The notes beneath the pieces are model-generated. The model was not told the DNA's origin and made no database searches. It worked only from the letters and a program-made list of their open reading frames with translations. A program made the translations under genes and the position numbers. This document shows positions 32,925 through 40,588 of a stretch of DNA of 64,000 bases, piece after piece (the first letter of the stretch is position 1; each line of letters opens with the position of its first letter). Location of the stretch: the NCBI RefSeq assembly GCF_025420585.1, contig NZ_JAOEGB010000013.1:1-64000 (forward strand), read 5' to 3'. The DNA is from Planotetraspora sp. A-T 1434 (GTDB lineage Bacteria > Actinomycetota > Actinomycetes > Streptosporangiales > Streptosporangiaceae).

Positions 32925-34060
32925 GCCGCCGACCCGGTCCGAGGCAGCACGGCGGTCACGGTCCAGCCTCGATCCGGACTCGGGCCGGCTTCGCAGGTGC
33001 CGCCGAGCAGGTCGGCGCGTTCCATCATGCCGATGAGCCCGTATCCGCGCCGCACGGCCAGGCGCCCGGCGCCGGTGTCGCCGTCGTCGCTCACGCGCAG
33101 GCACACCGACGTGTCGTCGGCGGCGACGCGGACCTCGATCCGGGAGGCGTGACGCGCGTGCCGCCGGGCGTTGGTGACCGACTCCTGCGCGATGCGGTAG
33201 ATCGCCGCCCCGACCGACGGGGGGATGTCGCCGAGGTCGACGGAGATCTTCACGTCGACAGAGGGACCGAGGCGGCCTCGGCTCGCGAGCCGCTCCAGAT
33301 CGGCGATGCCCCGGCCGGGTGTCAGGTCCACCGGCTGGGTCCGCCGGAGGACGCGGACCATGACCCGCATCTCGGCGAGGGCGCGCGACGCCTCCGCCTC
33401 GATCACCTTGAGCGCCTCGGCGGCGGCCTCCGGCCGCGACGCCGCTGTGGCGAGTCCCGCCTGGGCGCGGATCGCCATCGCCGACACGTGATGGGCGACG
33501 GTGTCGTGCAGGTCGCGGGCCAGCTGTTCGCGTTCGAGCAGCTTGACCTGATCGAGCTCGCGGATCCTCGCCCTGGCCCGATAGCGGAACGCCCCGCCGA
33601 GGGCGGCGACCGCGGACAGGACGGCGAACCCGCCGACCGCGTCGGCGACACCGGTGTAGTGGAGGACCGTCGAGAGGCAGGCGTTGACGAGCAGGATCGC
33701 CAGCCCGATGACGGCCTCGCGCCCGGACCCCCACCGGAACAACGCGTACGGCAGGAGCAGGATATAGATGCTCGCGTACATCTGCGGAGAGTCGCCGCCC
33801 GTCAGCAGGAGGGTCGCGCCCGTGATGACGGATGTGATCGCGACCATCGGCAGCGGCAGGGTCCGGCGCCACAGCAACGTGGGCACCAGGCCGGCGACCA
33901 CGATCACCGAGACGACCCGCCACGAAAGATCCGGCCGCAGAAAGCCTTCGAGCACCACGATCGGCACGAGCACCCCTGCGAGCGCCCAGTCCGGCCACCC
34001 CCGCGGTGGCGGATGAGGAGAACGGGGCTCATGCCACAAGGAGCGCAGAAGGGCGAGCAT
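32921..34060 (-). CDS. DesK-type sensor histidine kinase
   Basis: 379 aa. Five to six N-terminal membrane helices without a large extracellular domain, then HisKA_3 (LARDLHDTVAHHVSAMAIRA with phospho-His in DLHDT) and HATPase_c (IYRIAQESVTNARRHA, LRVSDDGDTGAG, GYGLIGMMERADLLGGTC). This architecture senses membrane or in-membrane signals. It forms a two-component pair with the overlapping NarL-type regulator. The start at 34060 is supported by the MLALLRSLWHEP opening; the ribosome site is weak. Confidence 0.93.
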   Translation of the reverse strand: MLALLRSLWHEPRSPHPPPRGWPDWALAGVLVPIVVLEGFLRPDLSWRVVSVIVVAGLVPTLLWRRTLPLPMVAITSVITGATLLLTGGDSPQMYASIYILLLPYALFRWGSGREAVIGLAILLVNACLSTVLHYTGVADAVGGFAVLSAVAALGGAFRYRARARIRELDQVKLLEREQLARDLHDTVAHHVSAMAIRAQAGLATAASRPEAAAEALKVIEAEASRALAEMRVMVRVLRRTQPVDLTPGRGIADLERLASRGRLGPSVDVKISVDLGDIPPSVGAAIYRIAQESVTNARRHARHASRIEVRVAADDTSVCLRVSDDGDTGAGRLAVRRGYGLIGMMERADLLGGTCEAGPSPDRGWTVTAVLPRTGSAA

Positions 34061-34290
34061 CCCGTCATGGTAGGAGAGCCGGAGACTCTCCCGGATCGGC
34101 CCAAAGTACGAGACGCGCGTGCCGGGCGTCCCTCACGGTCACCGCATCGTGATCGCACGGGTGACGGGGCAGATCGGTCCCGGCCGCAGGGGCGCCGGCA
34201 GCGGCGGCGAACGGCGGGTGATCCGCCTGTGACGGCCCGGCCATAGATTTCTTCAGCGGATTGTCGCCGGCACACAGAGATGAGACACCC

Positions 34291-34668
34291 ATGACGGATG
34301 ATCTGACCAGCGCGCTGCGTGAGGCCGAGCGTCGTCTGCAGGCGGCGCAGCTCGCCGGCGACGCCGACGCGCTCGACGAACTGCTCGACGACCGCCTCAT
34401 CTACACGGGAGGGCCGGACGGCGCCCGCTACACCAAGCAGGACGATCTTGATATTCAGCGTTCACGCACGCAGATCCTCTCCAGGGTGGACGAGGAGGAC
34501 CTGATCGTCTTCGTCGAAGGGCACACCGGGGTGACCTGGTTCCTCGGCACGCTGGAAGGCGCCTTCGGGGGCACTCCGTTCGCCGCCCGTCTGAACTTCA
34601 CCAGAACCTGGATTTACACCCCCGACCGGGGCTGGCGCGTGATAGCCGCCCACGCCAGCCCCGCCTGA
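34291..34668 (+). CDS. NTF2-like (DUF4440 / SnoaL-type) protein
   Basis: 125 aa. ALREAERRLQAAQLAGDADA, LDELLDDRLIYTGGPDG, TWFLGTLEGAFGG and RTWIYTPDRGWRVIAAHAS follow the DUF4440 alpha+beta cone of the NTF2 superfamily, used for small-molecule binding or isomerisation. Ligand unknown. ATG at 34291 (an in-frame TTG at 34261 is less likely). It faces the two-component system across about 230 bp. Confidence 0.87.
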   Translation: MTDDLTSALREAERRLQAAQLAGDADALDELLDDRLIYTGGPDGARYTKQDDLDIQRSRTQILSRVDEEDLIVFVEGHTGVTWFLGTLEGAFGGTPFAARLNFTRTWIYTPDRGWRVIAAHASPA

Positions 34669-34772
34669 CACACGACCGACCTGCCGCCCGCGGCGATCCA
34701 GTCGAGCAGGGAGCCGACGACGTCCCCTTCGGGGGGAGCCGCGAACCAGTGCCCGGTGGGCCGGAGGCTCAT
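34614..34772 (-). CDS. Possible small protein coupled to the APC transporter
   Basis: A 52-codon frame starts at the ATG at 34772 that overlaps the transporter stop codon (ATGA) and begins MSLRPTGHWFAAPPEGDVVG then SLLDWIAAGG. The overlap is typical of coupled genes, and codon use is plausible. The last 55 bp run antisense under the NTF2-like gene, so the gene may be a truncated remnant. No family recognised. Confidence 0.3.
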   Translation of the reverse strand: MSLRPTGHWFAAPPEGDVVGSLLDWIAAGGRSVVCQAGLAWAAITRQPRSGV

Positions 34773-36601
34773 ACCGCACCTGCCGTGGGAGCTCCGACAC
34801 GGAAGCGCATGCGGCAGACGACGGTGTCCGTACGGCGGCGCAACGCCCTGGCGAGGACGGCGCCGCGCTGATTCTGCAGCATCCGCTGCCAGGCGTGCTC
34901 CGGCTCGACCTCGGCGATGAGCACGAAGACGTGCGGCTCGGGCACGCCGTTGAGGTAGTCGACCAGCGGCTCGTCCAGGCGGCGGTGGTCGTCGAAGAGC
35001 TGCACGAGCTCGACGTCGGGGTGCCAGCGCTCCCAGTCCTCGACTAACCGGCGGGCCTCCCGAGCGTCATGACGGTCGGCGACGTTGACGGCCACGACCC
35101 GGTCGCCGAGCGACAGCGCCGCGGCGAGGGCGTCGCGCGTCAGCCGGTTGACCGCGCTGACGGGAACCACCACGAGTGAACGGCGCGGCCGGGGCGGGAC
35201 GGGGGTCTTCCCGAGCTCCAGCCGCTCGCCGATCCGGGCGTACGACCTGTGGACCCACCGCATCGCCAGCACCATCAACGGCAGCGCGACCACGATCAGC
35301 CAGCCGCCCTCCGCGAACTTGGAGACGGTGACCACGACGGCCGCGACGGAGGTCAGCAGCGCGCCAAAGCCGTTGAGCGCCGCCCGCCACCGCCAGCCGT
35401 CCGGCCGGGCCCGGAACCAGTGCTTGACCATCCCGGCCTGGGACAGCGTGAAGCCGACGAACACGCCGATCGCGAAGAGCGGCACCAGCAGGTTCACGTC
35501 GCCCCGGGAGATCACCAGCAGGAGGCCCGAGGTGATGGCCAGGAAGGCGATGCCGTACCGGTGGACGTGCCGGTCGGCGCGCAGCGCGAAGAAGTGCGGC
35601 AGGTTGTTGTCGCTCGCCAGCAACCGGGCGAGGACCGGCAGGCCGCCGAAGGACGTGTTGGCCGCGAGCGCGAGCAGCACCACGGTGGAGAACTGCACGA
35701 GGTAGAACAGCGGACCGTCGCCGAGCGAGGCCTGGGTGACCTGGGCGAGCACGGTGACCCCGCCCACCGGCGCGATGGCGAACTTCTCGATCAGCGCGGC
35801 GATGCCGATCAGCATGACGCCGAGCAGCAGGCCGAGGGCGACCTCGGCGCGCTGCGCCCGCCTGACGCGGGGCTTCCGGAACGAGGGAACGGCGTTGGCG
35901 ATGGCCTCGACCCCGGTGAGCGAGGCGCAGCCGTTGGCGAACGCCTTGAGCAGCAGCAGGAGGCCGACGGTGTGCAGGCTCTGCGCGTGCGCCGCCGCGT
36001 GCTGGACGGCGGTCGCGGGGGCGCCTCTGAACAGGCCCGCCACGATCACCAGGAGGATCGCGCCGACGTAGATCACAGTGGGGACGATGAACGCGCGGGC
36101 GCTGTGCGCGATGCCCTTCAGGTTGATCGCCGTGACCGCGGCCAGCACGGCCAGGCAGAGCCAGACCGTGTACGGCAGGAGCCCGGGGAAGGCCGAGGTC
36201 AGCGCGGCGACCCCGGCGGCCACCGATACCGCCACGTTGAGCACGTAGTCGACGATCAGGCTCGCGCCGGCGACGAGACCGGCCCGGCGGCCGAGGTGCG
36301 TCTTGGCCACGCCGTACGCGCCGCCGCCCTCCGGGAAGGCGGCGATGACCTGGCGGTAGGAGAACGTCAGGACGGCCAGCAGCCCGGCGATGGTGAGTGT
36401 GACCGGGATGGTGAACCCGAGCCCGGCGCCTCCCGCGAGGGCCAGCACGATGACGATCGCCTCGGGACCGTACGCCACGGACGCCATCGCGTCGAGCGAC
36501 AGGGCTGCCAGGCCACCGATCACACTCAGCCGGTGCCTGTCGTCGCTATCGGGAGGCTCCTTCGTCGTGGGGGCCGAGACGGAGGTGAGCGCTGCGGACA
36601 T
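34769..36601 (-). CDS. KimA/APC-like transporter, probable potassium uptake protein
   Basis: 610 aa. Twelve membrane helices with APC/KimA features (LSVIGGLAALSLDAMASVAY, YGPEAIVIVLALAGG, FPEGGGAYGVAKTHLG, AFANGCASLTGVEAIANAVP) and a cytoplasmic C-terminal alpha/beta domain of about 150 aa (RRSLVVVPVSAVNRLTRDAL, VVAVNVADRHDA) resembling a universal-stress-like fold, as in KimA-type high-affinity K+ symporters. In Bacillus KimA is inhibited by c-di-AMP; whether this one is cannot be read here. ATG at 36601 with AGGAGG 5 nt upstream. Its closeness to kdp, ten kilobases away, supports a potassium role. Confidence 0.85.
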   Translation of the reverse strand: MSAALTSVSAPTTKEPPDSDDRHRLSVIGGLAALSLDAMASVAYGPEAIVIVLALAGGAGLGFTIPVTLTIAGLLAVLTFSYRQVIAAFPEGGGAYGVAKTHLGRRAGLVAGASLIVDYVLNVAVSVAAGVAALTSAFPGLLPYTVWLCLAVLAAVTAINLKGIAHSARAFIVPTVIYVGAILLVIVAGLFRGAPATAVQHAAAHAQSLHTVGLLLLLKAFANGCASLTGVEAIANAVPSFRKPRVRRAQRAEVALGLLLGVMLIGIAALIEKFAIAPVGGVTVLAQVTQASLGDGPLFYLVQFSTVVLLALAANTSFGGLPVLARLLASDNNLPHFFALRADRHVHRYGIAFLAITSGLLLVISRGDVNLLVPLFAIGVFVGFTLSQAGMVKHWFRARPDGWRWRAALNGFGALLTSVAAVVVTVSKFAEGGWLIVVALPLMVLAMRWVHRSYARIGERLELGKTPVPPRPRRSLVVVPVSAVNRLTRDALAAALSLGDRVVAVNVADRHDAREARRLVEDWERWHPDVELVQLFDDHRRLDEPLVDYLNGVPEPHVFVLIAEVEPEHAWQRMLQNQRGAVLARALRRRTDTVVCRMRFRVGAPTAGAV

Positions 36602-36946
36602 CACGTCCTCCTATAAGGGATATGTCCTCATCGTCACCCCAGGGCAGCCCTGTCCCGGCACTCTCTGACGCATCCTTGACGGCGGGGATCGATATCCCTA
36701 CGCCTTCCTGACTCCTCGCGGAGGCCGGCACGCGGAAGCGATCACAGTGATCACCGATCTCCGCGAGCGAGATCCGCCACTCGCTCACCGCCGCCCCGGC
36801 CGCCCATCGAAACGCGGCTGCCGTCCTTGGCGCCGGGGGCAAGCGTGACCGGTTTCCCACAATCCGCTGTAAATCGAACGGCGATCGCCTGGGCACATGC
36901 TCGTGCCATCCCCAAATCGGGGGCGGCTCACCTACGGGGGTGATTC
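36602..36946. other. Divergent leader between KimA-like and P47-like genes
   Basis: 345 bp. On the minus strand CGTCAAGGATGCGTCAGAG (complement of 36663-36681) lies about 65-80 bp upstream of the transporter start; related CGTCAA motifs occur twice upstream of kdp. I looked for a c-di-AMP (ydaO) riboswitch and did not recognise its conserved segments. The P47-like promoter must also lie here. Confidence 0.4.
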
Positions 36947-38230
36947 ATGAAGCTCTCCGGCTGGGACACCGTGACCGCTTTGTCGGTCGAGTCCGTCAAC
37001 CGGATCCTGGCCGAGCGCGAGTTGATCGGGGACTTCTCCTTCGCGGGAGACACGTTCGGGACCCCTTACCGGGGCTCGGGGACCCTGTCGGCCTGGCGGA
37101 TCCTGCCCGGCGACACAGGGGACCTCCTGCGCCTGGCGCTGCCGATCGCGACGGGAACGGTGCAGGCGGGATCGGGCAGGGCGATCGACCTGGCGGGTCT
37201 CACCGCCGTCGTCACGGTCTCACTCGAACTCCTTCCCAGCGATCTTTCTTCCGGGCCGGGGAATCTCGTCTTCTCCCTGCGGAAGGCCGCGAAGACGGGG
37301 GACAGCCCCGTGCCCGGAGTCGTCACGCCGGTCGCGTTGACCGGTCCGGCGGCGACCCTGGCCGAGCTGGGCGACCTCGGGCAGCGCACGGTGCTGGACG
37401 GCATCGCGGGCTCTCTGGCCGACCGGGCCTCGGCGTTGTCATTCGTGCTCGCGCAGGTCAACCTGGTGCCGCCCGGCACGGGAGACCCGCTCGCGCCGGT
37501 CCAGGCGGCGTACATCTACGTCCGCACCCGCGATGCCGGATACGTGGCGGTGCTGGGGGTCACCGACACGCGCGACATCGCCAGGCTGCCTCGGACGATC
37601 GAGCCCGAGCTGCTGGCCGACGGCCGAGAGGTGGTCTTCGGCATGTCGCCGGAACTGTTCCTGACCGCCGTCGTCCGGCCCGGACTGCCTCAGGTGTTCG
37701 GCGGCGACGCCTCCATCGCGGACATGGTCTACGACCCCGCCTGGGGAGCGATCCGCAACACCTCCGCCTTCTCGATCAGATCGCTCAAGGAGGGAGCGAT
37801 CTGGTACACGCCTCGGGTGACCTTCCTGTCGGTCTCGGTGATCGGCGGAGACCTGGCCGTCCGGGTCGAGGGCGACTGCGACCTCAAAGCCGGGATCTCG
37901 ATGACCTACTGGGTGACCAGCCAGTCGCGAATGGTCTTCGACCCGGCGTCCGCCACCATCTCGTTCACCACCGACCGCGATCCGAAGAGCGGCTCCGAGG
38001 CGGACATCCCGCTCTGGTTCATTCTCGGCGGAATACTCGTCGAGGGGATCACCCAGCTCGTCGTGACCATCGTGAGCGACGACATCGCCGCCGCTCTGGG
38101 CTCGCGGGGCGGCATCACCGGGCTGGACCAGTGGGGGAACCGGTCAGTGCGGTGGTGCGGGTCGCGCGCCACAGTCGTCGAGCGCGCCGCGCTCGACGAG
38201 TGCTTCTTCATCAGCGGGCGTCTGGCCTGA
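36947..38230 (+). CDS. TULIP-family P47-like protein (first of a pair)
   Basis: 427 aa. It opens with the P47/OrfX family signature GWDTVTALSVESVNRIL (residues 5-21), near-identical in spacing to GWDTVFAIRLTDVNRAI in the downstream gene, then a long beta-rich body typical of TULIP lipid-binding-like folds (GTLSAWRI, YIYVRTRDAGYVAVLGVTD, MSPELFLTAVVRPGLPQVFG). A hydrophobic helix (LWFILGGILVEGITQLVVTI) lies near residue 350. No signal peptide. P47 proteins are known from clostridial neurotoxin clusters, where their function is unsettled. ATG at 36947 with a GGGGGTGA ribosome site. Confidence 0.75.
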   Translation: MKLSGWDTVTALSVESVNRILAERELIGDFSFAGDTFGTPYRGSGTLSAWRILPGDTGDLLRLALPIATGTVQAGSGRAIDLAGLTAVVTVSLELLPSDLSSGPGNLVFSLRKAAKTGDSPVPGVVTPVALTGPAATLAELGDLGQRTVLDGIAGSLADRASALSFVLAQVNLVPPGTGDPLAPVQAAYIYVRTRDAGYVAVLGVTDTRDIARLPRTIEPELLADGREVVFGMSPELFLTAVVRPGLPQVFGGDASIADMVYDPAWGAIRNTSAFSIRSLKEGAIWYTPRVTFLSVSVIGGDLAVRVEGDCDLKAGISMTYWVTSQSRMVFDPASATISFTTDRDPKSGSEADIPLWFILGGILVEGITQLVVTIVSDDIAAALGSRGGITGLDQWGNRSVRWCGSRATVVERAALDECFFISGRLA

Positions 38231-38244
38231 CGGCCCGCCCGAAA

Positions 38245-38294
38245 ACCCATCGATCCACCCATCGATCCACCCATCGATCTCCACCCATCGATCT
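38245..38294 (+). repeat. Four tandem ACCCATCGATCN units between the P47-like genes
   Basis: Copies at 38245-38256, 38257-38268, 38269-38282 (2-nt longer) and 38283-38294, each with the palindrome ATCGAT. They end 16 bp before the second P47-like start. They could be a slipped-strand repeat that tunes spacing to the ribosome site, or clustered binding sites. Confidence 0.85.
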
Positions 38295-38310
38295 TCAGTC
38301 GGAGAGAATC

Positions 38311-39867
38311 ATGACACTGCGGGTACCGCTCGATTTCGACAAGGACCAGCTGCTCCACCTCGAACTGCGGGACGCGAGGACGGCGGAGAACCGCAATGTC
38401 CTCGACGCGGCCCGGCTCGACAACGAACAGATCAAGTCCAGCGTGACCTTCACCACCAACGGCTGGGACACGGTGTTCGCGATTCGCCTGACCGATGTGA
38501 ACCGCGCCATCGCCGCGCGCGGGAAGTCGCCCGAGAAGTGGCAGGCCACGATTCAGGCGTCCGACTTCGGCCCCCAGATCGACGGCGCCGGCACCTTCGG
38601 GGCCTGGTCGCTGGCCACGGGGGCGGGCTCCGGGACGGACGTCCGCATGCATCTGCCGTTCACCGCCTCGGTGACCACCAACGGCAAGTCCCACGAGGTG
38701 ACCGGCGGGGTCGCGTACGCGCTGGTCCACCTGATCTACCTGCCGGACTCGGGAGAGACCGGCCCCGGCGACAGGGAGCTGCGCCTCCAGACCAAGGGCG
38801 GCAACCCCGACCGGCCCGTCGTGGAGGTCTCGTCGGTGACCTACACCTCGCCCGCGCAGAACTCCGGCCTGGACAACGCGCTCATGCAGCTGCTGCAGGA
38901 GTGGTCCAACGCCAACCTCGACCAGTTCGACCACGTGTTCGCCACGGTCAACATCGGCAAGACGGAGTCGGAGGCCGGCGGCGCCTTCGCCTGGCTCAAG
39001 CCCACCTACACCGCGTACGCCTACGCGGACGCCAAAAGCACCGATGACGCGTTGCTCGGCGTCCTGTGCATGACGGAGGGCCGGAGCATCGCCGGGACAC
39101 TCGACGAGCTGGCGGCGGGGGCGCTCCCGTACGGAGCCCGCGCCGGTCTGAGCATCTCGCCCGAGCGGTTCATGACCAAGATGGCGCTGCCCGCCGTCAT
39201 CGGCCACTTCCCCAAGGCGGACCCCAAGACATTCCGGGTGGCGAACAACAACACGCAGATAGAGGCCACCGCCGAGGTGGCCCTCGACCCCGTGCGGGTC
39301 GGGCTGATCGACTACCACCCCCAGATGACGACCTTCGAGGTCAGCCTCAACGGCAACGAGCTCATCACCTACTCCTACGTCAAGACCAACATCTCGCCCG
39401 GCATCGACGCCTACGCCGAGGTCACCCACTACGCCACGCTGGCCCTGGGAAAGAAGGCCGACGGCACCCAGACACTCACCTTCGTGGAGACGAAGGAACC
39501 CAGGAAGAAGGGCTGGTCCGAGGTGGCGCCGTGGGTCCAGGGCGTGGAGATCGCGGCCGACGTGATCCTCGCCGTCGCCAGCCTCGTGGCCTCCAACGTC
39601 GCGACCGCCTCCAAGCGGCTCATCATCCGGATCGTCGTCGCGGTCGTCGCCGCCGGCATCATCGGAACCATCGCGGCCGTTCTGGAGAAGATCCCCGAAT
39701 GGATCGCCGGCGACGTGCCCGACGCCCTGCCGTCCGCCGACGCGCTGGTCGGCGGCGCCACCGGCTCGATCACGTGGACCAACGCGAAGAAAGAGTTCAC
39801 GCTGACCCAGATCGTCCTCAACGGCGCGCTGCAACTGGGCGGCGACCCGGGCTTCCCGGCCTCCTGA
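38311..39867 (+). CDS. TULIP-family P47-like protein (second of a pair)
   Basis: 518 aa. After a 45-residue lead, SSVTFTTNGWDTVFAIRLTD and VNRAIAARGKSPEKW (residues about 44-78) show the P47 signature; the body includes FGAWSLATGAGSGTDVRMHLPF, ATVNIGKTESEAGGAFAWLK, YTAYAYADAKSTDDALLGVL and ISPERFMTKMALPAVIGHFP. Two long hydrophobic stretches near residues 413-455 (AADVILAVASLVASNVATAS, LIIRIVVAVVAAGIIGTIAA) are followed by a final beta pair, TGSITWTNAKKEFTL, as in P47 C-termini. ATG at 38311 with GGAGAG upstream; the frame is open far upstream but only by chance under the first gene. Probably co-transcribed with its partner. Confidence 0.8.
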   Translation: MTLRVPLDFDKDQLLHLELRDARTAENRNVLDAARLDNEQIKSSVTFTTNGWDTVFAIRLTDVNRAIAARGKSPEKWQATIQASDFGPQIDGAGTFGAWSLATGAGSGTDVRMHLPFTASVTTNGKSHEVTGGVAYALVHLIYLPDSGETGPGDRELRLQTKGGNPDRPVVEVSSVTYTSPAQNSGLDNALMQLLQEWSNANLDQFDHVFATVNIGKTESEAGGAFAWLKPTYTAYAYADAKSTDDALLGVLCMTEGRSIAGTLDELAAGALPYGARAGLSISPERFMTKMALPAVIGHFPKADPKTFRVANNNTQIEATAEVALDPVRVGLIDYHPQMTTFEVSLNGNELITYSYVKTNISPGIDAYAEVTHYATLALGKKADGTQTLTFVETKEPRKKGWSEVAPWVQGVEIAADVILAVASLVASNVATASKRLIIRIVVAVVAAGIIGTIAAVLEKIPEWIAGDVPDALPSADALVGGATGSITWTNAKKEFTLTQIVLNGALQLGGDPGFPAS

Positions 39868-39886
39868 CGGCTCGCCCATTCCGCAT

Positions 39887-39918
39887 TCCGGCGCCGCCAC
39901 CACGTGGCCGGCGCCGGA
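39887..39918. terminator. Bidirectional terminator, P47-like operon / kdp operon
   Basis: TCCGGCGCCG (39887-39896) pairs with 39909-39918, and inside CCAC pairs with GTGG around CAC, giving 14 bp with one bulged C. It fills the gap between the convergent P47-like and kdpE genes. Confidence 0.8.
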
Positions 39919-39919
39919 T

Positions 39920-40588
39920 TCAGGGCATGAAGCGGTAGCCCATTCCCGGCTCCGTGATCAGATGCGCCGGATGGGCCGGGTCGGCTTCGAGCTTGCGGCG
40001 GAGCTGGACCATGTACTGCCGGAGGTAGTGGGTCTCCTTGACGAACTTGGCGCCCCACACCTCGGCCAGCAGCTGCCGCTGGCTGACGAGCTTGCCGGGG
40101 TTGCGGAGCAGGATCTCCAGGATGTGCCACTCGGTGGGCGTCAGCCGTACCCCGCTGGAGACCGTCTTCCGGCTCAGGTCCACGACGTGCTCGCCGACCT
40201 GCACCTGCGCGAGCTCCTCGTCCTGGACGGCGGCCCGGCGGGTGACCGCCCGGACGCGGGCGAGCAGCTCGTCGATGCCGAACGGCTTGGTGACGTAGTC
40301 GTCGGCCCCGGCGTCGAGGGCGTCGATCTTGTCCTGGTTGCTCGCCCGCCCGGACAGCACGATGATCGGAATCGAGCTCCAGCCGCGCACTCCGTGGATG
40401 ACGTCCACGCCGTCGATGTCGGGCAGGCCGAGGTCGAGCATGATCAGATCGGGCTGCCAGTCGGCGGCCTGGCGCAGCGCCGCGCCGCCGTCGGCGGCCA
40501 CCGCGACCTCGTAGTGGCGGGCGGCGAGGTTGATCCGGAGCGCGCGCAGGATCTGCGGTTCGTCGTCCACCACGAGGATGCGGGTCAT
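39920..40588 (-). CDS. kdpE: KdpE, OmpR-type response regulator of the Kdp system
   Basis: 222 aa. Receiver domain (ILVVDDEPQILRALRINLAA, phospho-Asp52 in LIMLDLGLPDIDG, VTKPFGIDELLARVRAVTRR) and OmpR winged helix (LTPTEWHILEILLRNPGKLV, KETHYLRQYMVQLRRKLE, ITEPGMGYRFMP), matching KdpE. ATG at 40588 overlaps the kdpD stop (ATGA). When phosphorylated by KdpD under K+ limitation or osmotic stress it activates kdpFABC; here it is the last gene of the same overlapping operon, giving positive feedback. Confidence 0.97.
   Translation of the reverse strand: MTRILVVDDEPQILRALRINLAARHYEVAVAADGGAALRQAADWQPDLIMLDLGLPDIDGVDVIHGVRGWSSIPIIVLSGRASNQDKIDALDAGADDYVTKPFGIDELLARVRAVTRRAAVQDEELAQVQVGEHVVDLSRKTVSSGVRLTPTEWHILEILLRNPGKLVSQRQLLAEVWGAKFVKETHYLRQYMVQLRRKLEADPAHPAHLITEPGMGYRFMP

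Noticed and set aside
36602-36946. c-di-AMP (ydaO) riboswitch upstream of the KimA-like gene
   Set aside because: Considered because KimA is c-di-AMP-controlled in Bacillus, but the conserved core segments could not be recognised by eye. Only CGTCAAG-type repeats were seen.
38245-38294. CRISPR-like array
   Set aside because: Units are 12-14 bp, contiguous and without spacers; no cas genes in the window. It is a plain tandem repeat.
36940-38310. Open frame running upstream of the second P47-like gene, giving a 975-codon reading frame
   Set aside because: It lies out of frame under the first P47-like gene, which has the family signature and a ribosome site. The second gene has its own GGAGAG and ATG at 38311.
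36947-39867. A toxin cluster around the P47-like genes
   Set aside because: No neurotoxin light chain with HExxH, NTNH-like or OrfX gene was found among the flanking genes, which are potassium transport and two-component functions.
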